DNA from: Lasiosphaeris hirsuta | Lineage: Eukaryota; Ascomycota; Sordariomycetes; Sordariales; Lasiosphaeriaceae | Reading direction: 5' to 3' | Assembly (NCBI GenBank): GCA_030549175.1 | Contig: JAUKUA010000009.1 | Span: 434,001 to 498,000, forward strand | Length of the DNA stretch: 64,000 bases | Shown here: positions 33,069 to 44,169 of the stretch, piece by piece | Position numbering within the stretch: the first letter of the stretch is position 1 | Layout of the letters: each line of letters begins with the position of its first letter | Notes under the pieces: model-generated | Databases searched by the model: none | Told to the model about the DNA's origin: nothing | The model's input: the letters and a program-made list of their open reading frames with translations, nothing else | Program-made: the position numbers and the translations under genes

Positions 33069-34787
33069 CTACTCACAACGCCAGCTACTGGAGACAACCT
33101 CATTCCTTCCAGACGTCAACATAGCTTTCTGAGGAAAGGGGCACAATGGCCTCTGCCGAAGCACACCAGAGGCTGGGTTCGAGGGGTCATGCCATGTTGT
33201 GGCAATAATCGAATCTACTGGCGCTTCCTCTTCGACCCAGTCAACCAAAGCAAGTAAGGCATCATGTTTAGCATCGACGAAGCCAGGTACTGAGTGGACC
33301 CCGGTCCCTAGTGTCCCCGCCTGGTTCCCGCCAGCAAAATACCACGGCGCATCGACACGTGTACCTCCGCAGTGACCCAAGCCAGGAACGTGGAAGTAGC
33401 GAAACCAGGACGTCAAGGGCTGGGTGCCACCCGTTGCAGCCGCCACCTGGCTGTAAAAATAGTCAGAGCTCTTTGTAGGGATCAGGCCATCCGCGTCGCC
33501 ATGATACATGATAATCTTCCCACCACGGTCCCGAAATGTTGACGCATTGAAGCGATCGGCTGCAAGGTCCCCTGGGTCTGCTGCTGTTGCCAGAGTTGCG
33601 ATGCTATCGTTGTACGTTCTCCAATCCCAGTCTTTGTTGCCGAGTAGGAACATTTTCACGTACTCTTGGCCACGTGCGTCAGGTGCCCCCTGACCCAGGA
33701 GCACGCTCCACAAATCCTCAGAGCCCAATGATAGACCGGGAAATACGAACTTGCCATCAATTGTATAATCGGCATAAGCTCTTTGGGCGGTCTTTACCTG
33801 TTCGTTTGTCAAACAAGCTGTTTTGTCAACGCCAGGACGCCCGCACATGACTTTGGTAAAGTCAAAATCACAATGTTGTGGGGCGCTGATGATACCATCC
33901 AGGACCCCGTCAATACCGTCGCACTGTCGGCGGGCCTCTTTACTCAAAGTGGTGACACCGGCTGCGGGGATGTGGTTTGACGCGTTGAGTGGCAAGTTGT
34001 ACGTGCCGACTTTGGTTGTCCAGGTTGCCAAGTTGGGAGACCACCAAGCCGGGGCGCCAACCAACGCGCCATCGAAGGAATCCGGGTAAAGCTGGAGCTC
34101 CTTGAGCCCCTGACGGCCGCCGGTCGAGCAGCCAGAGTAGTACGAGTAGCTGAGGTCGTCGTTGTAGTATGTCTGAATGATGAGCTTGGATAGGACGACA
34201 GCGCCGTGCATTGCGCGAAAGCCAAAGTCCTTTTGCTTTTCTGGTTGGCCCAATGCCCAGTCGAGGTCGCCACTAGTTGAGTTGTGACCTGTGTCGGTCG
34301 ACATGACTGCAAAACCGTAGTGGGTCCCGGCCCCCATATCGAGCCAGTTGATCCCCCCAGCGAACCCGCCATTCCCAACTGCCAGAAAGCGGCCATTCCA
34401 TCTAGTCGGTAGGAATAACCCAAAGCGGTAGGACGAGGTAGGGGACGTTGTGTCGTTGACAACGACAACACACAGCTCCGGCAGGTCTGTAGGGCTGATA
34501 GGATACGCCGGATTCCGCATTCGATCCTCGCCGTAGCTTGTCCCATTTTCCACAAGCGTGACTGACTCGAGACGAGCGTGATCTGGGAGGACACCGGAAA
34601 AGGCATCGAGGGTGCAGGCCACTCCATCTTTGGTTCCATGAGTGTATCTTGGCTCCTGCTCAGCTCCAACCGACTGTGCAGCACCTATGGAAAACATGCC
34701 ATGAAATATCACTGTTGTTGCCTGTTCGTTGCTGGAATTACAACGGTAAAAGAAAAACAGAACGGCGAGTACTCGTAGGAATTCCAT
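33069..34787 (-). CDS. Secreted tannase/feruloyl esterase family enzyme
   Basis: A single exon encodes 572 residues from the ATG at 34787. The N-terminus is hydrophobic (FLRVLAVLFFFY) and consistent with secretion. The family's marks are all present: the nucleophile elbow YSGCSTGGRQG, with Cys directly before the Ser motif; a calcium-binding loop CDGIDGVLDGII; YHGDADGLIP with the acid Asp; and the His in VPGLGHCGGT, whose Cys pairs with the elbow Cys (the CS-D-HC arrangement). VGNGGFAGGI and GTHYGFAVMSTDTGHN are further family segments. Such enzymes release gallic or hydroxycinnamic acids from tannins or cell-wall esters. Substrate choice cannot be told from sequence. It fits the xylanase at 50 kb functionally. 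Confidence 0.93.
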   Translation of the reverse strand: MEFLRVLAVLFFFYRCNSSNEQATTVIFHGMFSIGAAQSVGAEQEPRYTHGTKDGVACTLDAFSGVLPDHARLESVTLVENGTSYGEDRMRNPAYPISPTDLPELCVVVVNDTTSPTSSYRFGLFLPTRWNGRFLAVGNGGFAGGINWLDMGAGTHYGFAVMSTDTGHNSTSGDLDWALGQPEKQKDFGFRAMHGAVVLSKLIIQTYYNDDLSYSYYSGCSTGGRQGLKELQLYPDSFDGALVGAPAWWSPNLATWTTKVGTYNLPLNASNHIPAAGVTTLSKEARRQCDGIDGVLDGIISAPQHCDFDFTKVMCGRPGVDKTACLTNEQVKTAQRAYADYTIDGKFVFPGLSLGSEDLWSVLLGQGAPDARGQEYVKMFLLGNKDWDWRTYNDSIATLATAADPGDLAADRFNASTFRDRGGKIIMYHGDADGLIPTKSSDYFYSQVAAATGGTQPLTSWFRYFHVPGLGHCGGTRVDAPWYFAGGNQAGTLGTGVHSVPGFVDAKHDALLALVDWVEEEAPVDSIIATTWHDPSNPASGVLRQRPLCPFPQKAMLTSGRNEVVSSSWRCE

Positions 34788-35329
34788 ATTTGCAGAAACC
34801 AGAAAACGGGTGTTGACAATGTTGACATTCCTATTCACGCTATGCTAAATCTTGGTCTTCTCAGGTACCCTACTTTTCAGTCGCTTCTCAAAGGACGAAG
34901 CGCCCTGTGCAATATAGCACGCATTCCGGAGCGGGGTAGAGCCGGCTTGGAGGAATCTACGGCAATTGAGACCAGGGAGTATTTGCCGTCGCAGCGGCAA
35001 AAGAGCCATGATCCTAGGTGACATATTTACTTGCCGGATTCAGCTCAGGTTAATGGTAGATCCGTAAACGGCCATAGTAAAAAGAACAAGACGAGAAATT
35101 GTACCTCGCGAGGGATGAACTTTTTTCGAATCTAGGTGTCACGACTGTCAAAGCACCACAACGGCGACTCTAGTGGTTATAGAGTGCGTGTCCAGGGCGG
35201 AGTAAAATTCCTTAGGCTATCAATGGCGGCATTGATCAGTCAACCCCGCCTCGCATTTCTGTTCTTGCACACTCTCGTATAGCTGACTGGCTTGCAGTAT
35301 TTTCAAAATTAGAAAAAAGTTTGATACAT
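34788..35329. other. Intergenic, nothing recognised
   Basis: About 540 bases between the tannase start and the SDR relic; presumed promoter of the tannase gene. Confidence 0.4.
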
Positions 35330-36277
35330 TTACTTTGCCCTCCTTTCCATGCAATGCCGTGAAAATGGGCTCCATTCCTACAACCATCATCCGCCTAGCA
35401 AGTTCGGTACTGACTCCTGGGGGAAGCACCACATCCCTTCGGCTACCTACGACTTCAACCACCTCCCCAGCAAACTAGTTGCCCTTCTTATTGAGGTAGA
35501 CTTCATACGCCTTGACCACTTCACCAACCGGCGTTAGCAAATCATTCCCCACCGCCTCAGTCACGAAGCCTGGCAAAACAGCTGTGGCTGCCAGGCCAGG
35601 ACACTGGAGCTACAGCTCGCACGAAGTCGACCACGCCTGTCTTGGCGGCGCTATACTTGGGGAGGGCCGGGTGTGGAACAGCACCACCGATGCTGGACGT
35701 AGCAATGATTTTCTTTCCAAAGCCATGGTCGGACGGTTGATTGAATCGCATCAAGTGTGTCGCAAGGTAGACGCCATAACGACCCTCAAATCAATATCCG
35801 TAGCCGAAAATTCCGGAATGGGCGGGATGTTGGCTGTGGTAGCCGAAGGTACACGAGAGGAGAGAAAATACAGTGAGGAGCGGCCAACAATGCCCGCATT
35901 GGCACAGAGAGCGTCGATTCGTCCAGAGCGGAAAAATACAGCTGCAAATGCGGAAGACTTCGAAGCGTATAATGACACGTCGGCTGAGACAAACCGGGCA
36001 TTGGGGCCCAAAGTAGCAACTGCATCTTCAGTTAGCAGAGGAGAGGGAGGTGGGCTCATGGGGGAAGGTACTCCACCTAGTTGGGATCCAGCTTCCTCGT
36101 TTATATCAACGACTGCCACGAGCCAGTGCCCGTCAATCAGATTGGTGGCGAGGGCCCTACCAATGCCGGACCGCTGAACTTATTAGAGCTCTGATTTGAA
36201 TAGCAAGGAAATGCGCGGAGGGACGGTTTGGTACTTGCGGTTCCGCCAGTGACGATGGCAACTCGTTGATTCACCAT
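35330..36277 (-). pseudogene. Broken SDR gene (15-hydroxyprostaglandin dehydrogenase-like)
   Basis: Starting from the ATG at 36277, MVNQRVAIVTGGTA leads to an intron donor, and the next exon continues with GIGRALATNLIDG and WLVAVVDINEEAG. The middle has ARFVSADVS and DALCANAGIVG. The frame breaks after SATDIDL near 35,795 and resumes one register away with YGVYLATHLMRFNQ. The active-site part KIIATSSIGG...YSAAK is readable. A second break follows FVRAV, and a TAG stops the tail after LNKKGN before GEVVEV. With at least two frameshifts and a stop it cannot make the enzyme. The catalytic YxxxK remains readable, so the loss may be recent. Confidence 0.8.
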
Positions 36278-36735
36278 GTCGACACGCTTTGGGCTAAGAG
36301 CATTCGAGGAGAAAACTTACTGAAGCAACATGGCAAGTAACCGGAGAGAGAAATGCGAGGCCTACTTATCAAGGACGAAGGTTTCAGTGCACTGCCATGC
36401 TACCATCAACTAGGGGGTGTGCCAGCCTTTGTCCGGAATAAGCCTGAACCGGTGGGTAGGGTACTTCCTTTGTCAATCTAGCCCCCTATGCCAATTGTCC
36501 GTTCCGGCCGCCACTGTGTGCCTGTTGTGTGTCTATTGCAAGTGCCTAGCTAAGCCCTTTCCAACTTTGATTTTGGTGCCTACCGTAACATGTGATAAGC
36601 GAGTGGCCTATTGAAAAGCTTCTTTATTACAGGGAGCCGACCGTTAGAGCCGCGAAGGTGGATATCGCAAGCGGGATTACCAAGAGTGTGTACGGATGTC
36701 AAGAAATTGCTGTGTTTTATATAGTATTGTTGTCT
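36278..36735. other. Intergenic, nothing recognised
   Basis: About 460 bases of unremarkable sequence between the SDR relic and the HET fragment. Confidence 0.35.
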
Positions 36736-36990
36736 GGCCGCTAACGGGTGGTCCGAGCCAGCGACGCGCGCCAACTTGGGTGCCCTGCAAGTCTCCGGCG
36801 CGGCGTACCTCTGGGTCGACACGCTGTGCATCATCCAGGACTCGCCAACCTACAAAGTGGCGCAGATCGCGCGCATGGCACGCATCTACGGTTCGGCCTG
36901 GCTGACAGTCGTCTCACTGGCCGGGCGCGGCGGCACCTACCCCCTGCCGGGCGTGGCTGGTGGCCTGGTTGCCGGAGATGGACTGGGGGA
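36736..36990 (+). pseudogene. Fragment of a HET (heterokaryon incompatibility) domain gene
   Basis: The plus strand reads AAYLWVDTLCIIQDSP, then KVAQIARMARIYGSAWLTVV. This is the best-conserved core of the HET domain (the YLWVDALCIIQD signature and the MxxIYxxA helix). About 60-70 residues are recognisable, with no start before and no continuation after. HET proteins trigger cell death in fusions between incompatible fungal strains; this piece is too short to act. It abuts an amine-oxidase relic on the opposite strand. Confidence 0.75.
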
Positions 36991-37009
36991 GGGTGCCGAA
37001 GAGGTGGGA

Positions 37010-37490
37010 TTGGCGGGTCGCTCGTCGAGACGCCGCCCCGGATAATTCCGTTGTCGGGGTTCTTAAACCACCATAGTTTCTTGAACTTAATCACCACCTT
37101 GGTTACCCGGTCGTAACTCAGCGTCCGGATGCCTATCAGGATCTCGGCAGGGAGATTCAGGTTCTCGAGGTTTATCTGTTGCAGCGGCGCCATAACCGTC
37201 GTGTCAAAGGCCATATCGTAGGCCACCGGGGTCGCGCTGGCCGCGCTGTGATATTAACCACGGGCATCTCGTCATCATCGAGGGCCGCGGCCATAGCTTT
37301 GACGGGGGTGTTGGTCAAGAAGTTGAGAGCACCCGTCGTGAAGTTGGGGCGCCAGCTCGAAGGCGGAAGCATCTACTGCATAGTGTAGGTAATGGTCTAT
37401 ATACCCCCATCGATGCGTCACCATTTGCTGGCGTTGGCGGCGGCAAAGTCGGCATAGTTAATGACCATCTCAGTCAGGGACTAGTCAATG
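37010..37490 (-). pseudogene. Fragment of a flavin amine oxidase (L-amino-acid oxidase-like) gene
   Basis: On the minus strand MAPLQQINLENLNLP, GIRTLSYDRVTKVVIKF and IIRGGVSTSDPPI match the substrate-domain region of flavin monoamine/L-amino-acid oxidases. Upstream pieces are ALNFLTNTPVKAM and VINYADFAAANASKW. The latter is followed by TGA, and two more stops (TAG) lie before MLPPSSW, at positions where Trp or Gln is expected. A frame change occurs near 37,215. Similarity ends at about 37,010, where the HET fragment begins. This is a dead, truncated gene. Confidence 0.7.
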
Positions 37491-37973
37491 AGGCCGATAG
37501 AGCTAGGAGAGAAATTACGTGAGTGATGAACAAGTAGAGTTTGGTTTTGGATCTTAAAGCTTACGTATCATATATCTCAGCCGTGGCTGTCTAGTCGTAC
37601 GTCCATCTATCAATGTCATTAGTACGTCCGCACTTTGGGCATGACCGTGAAGCAGAGACCATTTACAAAGGCTGGGCCTGGAGCATCAGCCAAGCTCTCG
37701 TGCAGAAGTTGTCTTTGATAGGCACGTCATTAACGCGGCACTGGAGGTGGGCTGTTCGCTTCGCTCCTATGACCTGAGAGGATTAGTTTATTCCCGCCAA
37801 TGGGGAATTTAACTCTTAAGCCACATCGAAAAATGCGGTCATGAATCTAGAATTGAAAGGTATGACTAAGGTACCTAACCAGAAAACTAACGCAAACGTT
37901 TCTGAACGACTAATCAAGAGATCCGCGGACCGAAGTCCCATAGCTGCCAGCACAATGGCCCGTTTCAACCCCA
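37491..37973. other. Intergenic, nothing recognised
   Basis: About 480 bases between the amine-oxidase relic and the stop of the GH18 gene. Confidence 0.35.
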
Positions 37974-38909
37974 CTACGTGCTCTGCCACCCCTTGTGAAC
38001 CGAATTGTGATCCTGGTACCAAGCCGCCTTGATCTGCTCGGGAGTGCAGTTCGTGTTTTTCTTCCCTCCGGTGCCTCCATGGAGGTAGTTGTAGAACATG
38101 ACCTGAGCTGCGTTCTCCCAAACGAGCACATCCGAGTTCAAGCGCCACAAATGGATGCCCGCCAGCTTACCCCTGGTGTCTCTCGCGTTCTCGTACACCT
38201 CCTCAATCTGGTCGACGGACCACGCGTTCGCCTGATCTCCTCGTAAGCCCGATGACTCAGGCCATGCACCGACCAGGACCTTGTGCGGTGGGAATACGCG
38301 TAGCCATGCGGCCAGGTCGTTGGGTCTCATAAGGCCCCCGCTGTAGGTCTGTAAGTTGACGAGATCCACATGATTCTGCAGTGGATGCTTGTCTAGATTC
38401 GCGCTATGCGGGTCGAAGAGCCCGGTGTATTCGGCCGGCGAGATGGACACAAGGTACTTGCCGGCGCAGTGGCCATGGATGTCGGCGAGGAGCTGCACGA
38501 CGCCAGGGATGACCTGTCCGCCTTCCAGCTCATAGTCCAGATCATATCCATGGAGGCCCCATTTCTCGAGCACGGGCACCACTGACGCAGCATACCGCTG
38601 GAAGAGATTTTTCTCGGCCAGAAGGGGGAGCTTGTCTTCGCCGTAATTTTGCTGCGCGAAAATCTTGATGTTGGGGTTCTTGCCTTTGGCTGTGTCGATC
38701 ACCCATTTCAGACGGGCTTCAAGCCTGTCCCCGACTATGAAATCTCCGCTCTTACTGGAGGTGAATCCATGGATGAGAAGGAGATCGACGGCGTCGAAGC
38801 GGATATGGCCCCAATTTTTGATAGGGGTATCACTGGCCTTGTCGTCGCCCTCGGGGAAGATCATGATGTGGGCGGCTGCGATTGGCCTGGGTAGAGCCGT
38901 TGGCGTCAT
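37974..38909 (-). CDS. Glycoside hydrolase family 18 protein (chitinase/endo-N-acetylglucosaminidase-like)
   Basis: The first in-frame ATG, at 38909, gives 311 residues; the frame is open to about 38,969 without an ATG. AVDLLLIHGFTSS forms an early barrel strand. The GH18 catalytic motif DxxDxDxE appears as GYDLDYELEG, with the Glu as acid/base and Asp two residues before it. VDLVNLQTY and KVLVGAWPES are later barrel strands, and GKLAGIHLWRLNSD closes the barrel. It would cleave beta-1,4-N-acetylglucosamine polymers or N-glycans. No signal peptide follows the ATG used. A hydrophobic stretch, LAACLLSST, lies just before it in frame but lacks a start, and a (GGCT)5 repeat sits there. The 5' end may therefore be broken, or in an unseen exon. 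Confidence 0.8.
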   Translation of the reverse strand: MTPTALPRPIAAAHIMIFPEGDDKASDTPIKNWGHIRFDAVDLLLIHGFTSSKSGDFIVGDRLEARLKWVIDTAKGKNPNIKIFAQQNYGEDKLPLLAEKNLFQRYAASVVPVLEKWGLHGYDLDYELEGGQVIPGVVQLLADIHGHCAGKYLVSISPAEYTGLFDPHSANLDKHPLQNHVDLVNLQTYSGGLMRPNDLAAWLRVFPPHKVLVGAWPESSGLRGDQANAWSVDQIEEVYENARDTRGKLAGIHLWRLNSDVLVWENAAQVMFYNYLHGGTGGKKNTNCTPEQIKAAWYQDHNSVHKGWQST

Positions 38910-41900
38910 AGCTGGATTGGGCGCGACGAAGTATGGCGTAGCTGTGGATGATAACAAGCAGGCTGCCAATAACCTTGTGGCTGGCTGGCTGGCTGGCTGT
39001 AGTGCAGCAGATGTGCAAAGTTATTGTTGAATAAAAGATGGATAGAGAAGCAGACTGAGATTCGCGTTTAAGTATTCATCATCCCATGGGACAAATCTCA
39101 AGTGGCCCGTTGAATGCCGAATTCAAGAACATCGTTCAGCCAGCCACAGATCTGGCAATTTTGGAGCTCAGCTCAAGACAAATTCACGCGGCTTTCCCAT
39201 TCTGGACTTTTGTATTATCGACGCATGATCCCGGCTTTTAGTGTATTCGCTTCCCCGCACCTGGTGGCTAGCTGAGAAGTAGGGTGCACCGCACCGCGCT
39301 CCATTTGATTGGGCAGTGTTAGACCCCGGCTTGAACCCCAGAAGTCTAGACTTCAAATTGCAGGTCGACTGTAATTATCCCATAGAGGTGTTCTTTGCTG
39401 GCTTGGCCGAATTGAGATGGTAGCGCATAACAATGGCATCCAGATGGAAAGCCGTTTTCAAAGAAATTTTCACAAGGACTTGGAGAGGGGTGATTGGGAG
39501 TGATTGACTTGGCTTCGAAAGTACGAAGTTTGATGTAAGGGTCCTGGCTAGTAGGCTTTGGCTGGCAAAGTATCCCCCTTGCCAAGATGCTGCATGTACC
39601 TCAAGCCAAGATAAGTAGAACCAAACTGGCCCTATATGCAGAGGCTGTGCGTTCATTCTTCTTTTAACAACAACCACGATGATTTCCGGCGAAAACAATC
39701 CTACGATTGAAAGTCGATGCAGTGCCTTCGATCGAATGAGTGACTAATGGGCGGCTACAAAACCGGATTGTGTTTACGGCTTCCGGTAATTTTCTTAATG
39801 TTCGACAATTGACTGCGAGGCTACATCTTCATTGTGTGGCTGCATCATCCTCTCTGTGGTATATGCGAGTACGTACTTAACTTCCAACTACATAGCTATT
39901 GTTTCGATAGGAAGAGCTCTTCAACTTAGTATCAACTCAGAGAAACGGTGTTCTTCGTGGTTTTTTGTTGCTTAGTGTGCTTCTGAGGCCTGAAGTATAG
40001 GCTTCTGTAGTACAGAAGGCTTCCAAGCACTCAAGAGAATGAAGTGCGTGCATAGTGACTGGAGCCTACTGCTAGATACAACAGTAGCCCGATAGGCCAC
40101 TGAGGGAAGTAACAAAGAGCCTGTAATACCGGACTAACGCAGTTACAGTGGACTCTGCATTGTAAAACAGGGGAATATATTGTTCTGCTGACTTGTGCGT
40201 GAAGCTTATTTCCAATCTAGAGACAGGAGAGGAGGGGGCCTTGATACAGCCTGTGTGAGAAGCTTCCAGGAGTCCGGTGCCTGGAGTCTCGTATTCCAGG
40301 GGCCAGGGCCCCTGTGGGTCAGACTCCACTTGGCACTAGTGACTTGCAGGGTGTGCAGTCCCACACCACCACAGTGATTCCAGGGCTATATCTCAACAGT
40401 TAGTATTTGTAGGGCTAAGATAGCAGTAAGCCTGCAGGCACTGGAACCAGAAGAATCAAAATCATCGAAGGAATCAGATTCGGAAGATTCAGAGGCGTCA
40501 AGCGAGATGGAGGTGGCTGTATAGGACCATTTTTGTGTTAGGGGGTTGGGTTATATAAGCTGTTAGATAGTAAGGATGCCAGTTAGTAAGGTGCTCAACT
40601 TACATTAATACGCTTTTCCCCGAGTTGGTGGAGTGGTTGAAATGAGAGGTAGCCGTCGTCGCGATGTTAGTGAACCTAATGACTTTATACCCGAGGATGG
40701 ATTTTAGCAGCAGCTAAAATAGGCTTTATATCGAAGCTGCGAAAGGAGGCAAAAGTTCCCTCTAGACTGAAATTTGATGCGGGCATCCTCTGTCCTGCCA
40801 CAGTTTTTTCGCCAAACAAGCCCAGTTACCTAACACATATCACCGCTACCCTGATTCCTATCTCATTGCGCTAACAATTTCCACCCAACACGTTTCCACC
40901 CAAAATAAAGCATCTACAATTTCTGCCCTATCCCTACAGAGCCAGGGTACATGCACCCCCAGCCCCTCCCACCCGCTCCCCTCCTCGACACGCTGGATTA
41001 GGCCACGGCGTGGAATACCGGGTTCTGAGCGCCATCTCTTGGGTTGCAAGGAGGGTTAGCCGTGGTGGAAGGGGCATCTGCGTAACTTGGATAAGGATCA
41101 TAGGCTGGGGATTTTCACGCGCTAGTTGATCGTGGTAGGCGGATATTGGTCCTTCGTCCTCGAGTAGGTGCGCGTGGTGAGAATTATAAGATCGTGAGCT
41201 TTGCCTATGTTCACGGACCGGCGGAAGGTATTAAACATTGGCTGCTGATGCGAGGCAAGAAATCTGGCTGCATTGATCAGGCGATGGAAAATTCAGTCAA
41301 AAACACTCTTCCAACAACCATATGTAAGAACTAAAGGCCTCAATTTGCAAACTCAAGACTTAATATATCCTACAGAAGCCCTCCTATAAAACCCGAGCCT
41401 CTCAAGTTGATGCAGTCTGAAAACCCCGTACAAAGTCTCGCGCTAATAATCATGCAGTGCAAACTGTATCAGTAGACAAATCATAACGAGACGTGAACGG
41501 GACTCGGCAAATGCAAGCCTGCCTTCCTGCGAGATGCCTATCCGTCGGGGGGGCTATTCCTAATTCTCTTCACTATGTCCCCACTTATGACACCAGGGTA
41601 TACACCCATCAGAGTAAAGAGATCCGAGGTTATTAGATATACGCTTCTCCGTCCCCACCACCCGAGTTTCCCCATACATAACCCTAACCCTGCATGATAT
41701 AGTGCCCGCGCAGCCAAAAGGAGTAGTGCCCGCTTAGCAAATGCCGTAGCTATTACGGACTCAATTGTCCTAGTTTTGGGCCCCTTCTTACCCGGGACCA
41801 TTTTTAGGCTCTTCGTTTCAAACTACCCCTTTTCTCGCAACGGTGTGTCTTCAATGGGAAGATATTAGCCGAGGCTGAGCCGGGGCTGATCTTGGTTGTT

Positions 41901-42191
41901 GTTGTTAGGGTGGTGAAACATGCATATCGATTGCATCACTCAGAGCCAAGGCAGTGCAACCCCAGCAGTGATCCAGATGGAATTTGGTTGGGGTCATACG
42001 GCCCGCCATTCGCAAGCTAATTGGTGCAGCATCCACTGTAGGCCTCACTGCGTTCAATAGTCACAACACAGTAGGCCTCCTTGCAGTCGCCAATTGAGCA
42101 TTTTTGGGTTTGGTTGAAACCAAGCGGGGTAAGAATTCTGCGCTCTCACCACTACGCAAGTCTAAGGCCTCTTCACTGATAAATTAAAAGC
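38910..42191. other. Long divergent intergenic region, no supported gene
   Basis: About 3.3 kb between the GH18 and MATE-like genes. Short frames occur on both strands without motifs. Around 40,390-40,525 a frame of about 48 codons ends in an acidic Ser-rich tail (ESKSSKESDSEDSEASSEME), which might be the end of a decayed transposon protein. No start or domain supports it. Confidence 0.4.
38979..38998 (+). repeat. (GGCT)5 tetranucleotide microsatellite at the 5' end of the GH18 gene
   Basis: Five perfect GGCT units (AGCC on the coding strand). A change of unit number would shift the reading frame between the region upstream and the GH18 coding frame. Confidence 0.9.
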
Positions 42192-43862
42192 ATGTGGTCC
42201 GCTTTGCTCTCCAACGTCAACCTGACGCAGAAGGCGAAATACATGATGCTTGCCAAAGACGACACCGCGACGCGGGTCGACAGCACCGACCATGCGCGGC
42301 TGGAAAGCGCGGAACCAGTCAGCCCACACCCTCCACGTTCTTCATCGCCCGATGATCGAGCGACCTCGCCAGCCTGGCACGTGGCGGCATTACAAAAAGA
42401 CAAGTATGCCGGAGCACTTTTGTTCAACCTTGGCGCTTTTATCCTGCCCGCGCTGTACGGAACACTATCCAAGCTCTGGGTCGCCAACATAGACGCCAGT
42501 CTCGTCGTCACCACCGATGTCTACACCTACATCGGCGTTGTCACCGAGGTGCTCAACGAGGGATTGCCACGGGCCGCTTGGGTCGTTATCGGGAACAAAG
42601 CCTCCCGCTCACTCCAACAACGACTAGGTCTTGCCCACACCCTCATCCTCTTTCAGTCCATCCTCGGCTTGGTCATGAGCATTGCCCTAGTCGCGGGGGC
42701 AAAAACCTTTGCTCAGGGGTTTGTGCCCATTGAGGTGCGAGAGAAAAGCCTGACCTATGTGCGAATTAGCGGCTTTTCCGCTCTAAGCTCGGCTATCGAG
42801 ACGGCATTGTCTGCAGCAACCCGAGCACTCGACAAACCGGATGTGCCTTTCATCATCAGCACCGCGAAGTTTTCCATCAACATCATTTTGGACATGTTGA
42901 TCATATCGAATTTCCACGTTGGTAGCCACCAGCCCACCATCAACATGCAAGCCGGCATCCAGTTGGCGTGCAACATGACAGCCGCGCTAGTTGGGCTTGT
43001 CTACTTCTTCCTGACAGCGTCCTCAGCACGGCGCGGCGGTTGGAAGCATTGGGGCCCTTTCGGCCGGTCTTGCGACTCCGGAGCCAGGGTGTTGGAAACA
43101 CATGTTGAGGCGGGCCCGAGTCTCGGCGCGCTGCTGGTACTGCTCAGACCGGGTCTCCTCATGTTCCTCGAGTCAGCAGTGCGTAACGCGTTATATCTCT
43201 GGCTTGTGAGTACCATTGTGGCAATGGGATCGACGTACGCAACTGCCTGGGGCATTTTCAACATTATTCGCTGGGGCCTGGTCATGGTGCCTGTTTTGGC
43301 ACTGGAGGCTACGTCGCTGGCATTCATTGGCCACCGCTGGGGCGCCTGGCGACGCGAGATCGGCGTGAAGACGCTTCAGCCGGCCGGCGTCACCTTTCAG
43401 ACGCTATTCCGCATCTCAAAGCCCGCCTTCGTGTCACTTGCACTGGCTTTGGCTGTGGAAGTGCCACTAGCAATATTCCTATCCCTTTGGGGCGCCAGGC
43501 CCTTTGCTCAGTATCTCAGTGGGTCCGACGATGTCGCCGATGTGACGGCGTACATGTGGCGTTCCATCGACTGGTGCTATGTTTTCTTTGCAGCGTCCAC
43601 CCAAATGGCCACAATACTATTGGCCACCAGACCCAAGTGGTACCTATATCAAAGTCTAGCAAGCAATCTCCTCTATGTACTGCCATGGGCAATTGTCTGC
43701 CAAGTCAAAGCTCTTGATGAGTCGAGCGCTTGGAAGTACCATGGCCTTGTGTTTGGTGGGAGCTTGGTGTTCAGTTTCGTTGACGTAACGGTTGTGGTTG
43801 GACTTTGGGCCTGGACGCTATTCAAGGGCAAAGCAAATCTGGAGCGGTTCCGGGGAAATTGA
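42192..43862 (+). CDS. MATE-like multidrug/oligosaccharidyl-lipid flippase superfamily membrane protein
   Basis: An intronless frame of 556 residues. A soluble Ser/Pro-rich N-terminus of about 70 residues is followed by about a dozen hydrophobic segments, for example [53 protein letters not shown] and [20 protein letters not shown]. Inverted pseudo-repeats are suggested by similar RISGFSAL and RISKPAF loops, and [21 protein letters not shown] resembles the start of the second bundle in MATE proteins. The assignment to the MATE/MOP superfamily is by overall pattern rather than one diagnostic motif. Export of a toxic metabolite or drug is the usual role. It stands alone, 16 kb from the oxidoreductase group. 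Confidence 0.75.
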   Translation: MWSALLSNVNLTQKAKYMMLAKDDTATRVDSTDHARLESAEPVSPHPPRSSSPDDRATSPAWHVAALQKDKYAGALLFNLGAFILPALYGTLSKLWVANIDASLVVTTDVYTYIGVVTEVLNEGLPRAAWVVIGNKASRSLQQRLGLAHTLILFQSILGLVMSIALVAGAKTFAQGFVPIEVREKSLTYVRISGFSALSSAIETALSAATRALDKPDVPFIISTAKFSINIILDMLIISNFHVGSHQPTINMQAGIQLACNMTAALVGLVYFFLTASSARRGGWKHWGPFGRSCDSGARVLETHVEAGPSLGALLVLLRPGLLMFLESAVRNALYLWLVSTIVAMGSTYATAWGIFNIIRWGLVMVPVLALEATSLAFIGHRWGAWRREIGVKTLQPAGVTFQTLFRISKPAFVSLALALAVEVPLAIFLSLWGARPFAQYLSGSDDVADVTAYMWRSIDWCYVFFAASTQMATILLATRPKWYLYQSLASNLLYVLPWAIVCQVKALDESSAWKYHGLVFGGSLVFSFVDVTVVVGLWAWTLFKGKANLERFRGN

Positions 43863-44169
43863 TTAACACCGCAGTAAAGTGTCTGCATAAGTATCTAGGA
43901 ACTTTGTGAAGTGCTAGCATTTCATTTGGTTGTCGTGTTTTACAATGTATTGAGTGCCGGCTTCAACCCTCTAGCAATCTAAAGAAGTCGTCTAAGAACG
44001 GTTTGTAATTTTGGCCTCATGCAGACCCAGGCACCTACCTAATACCACCAATTGGGCCCTGATCCATAACCTGTCAGGCTAGCAGAGAGACTGCCAAAAA
44101 GTGACTTCCTCTCAATCAGGTTCTTGAGGCTCTTAATATGCGAGTCAATAGTTATCTCATTCCATAGTC
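43863..44169. other. Intergenic, nothing recognised
   Basis: About 300 bases between the MATE-like gene and the P450 relic, likely 3' untranslated sequence. Confidence 0.35.

Noticed and set aside
33944..34684. 246-codon open frame inside the tannase gene, same strand, another frame
   Set aside because: Shadow of the real gene; low-complexity Ser/Thr/Arg composition and no motif.
40390..40525. Acidic Ser-rich short frame, perhaps the end of a transposon protein
   Set aside because: Only about 48 codons, no domain, no terminal repeats around it.
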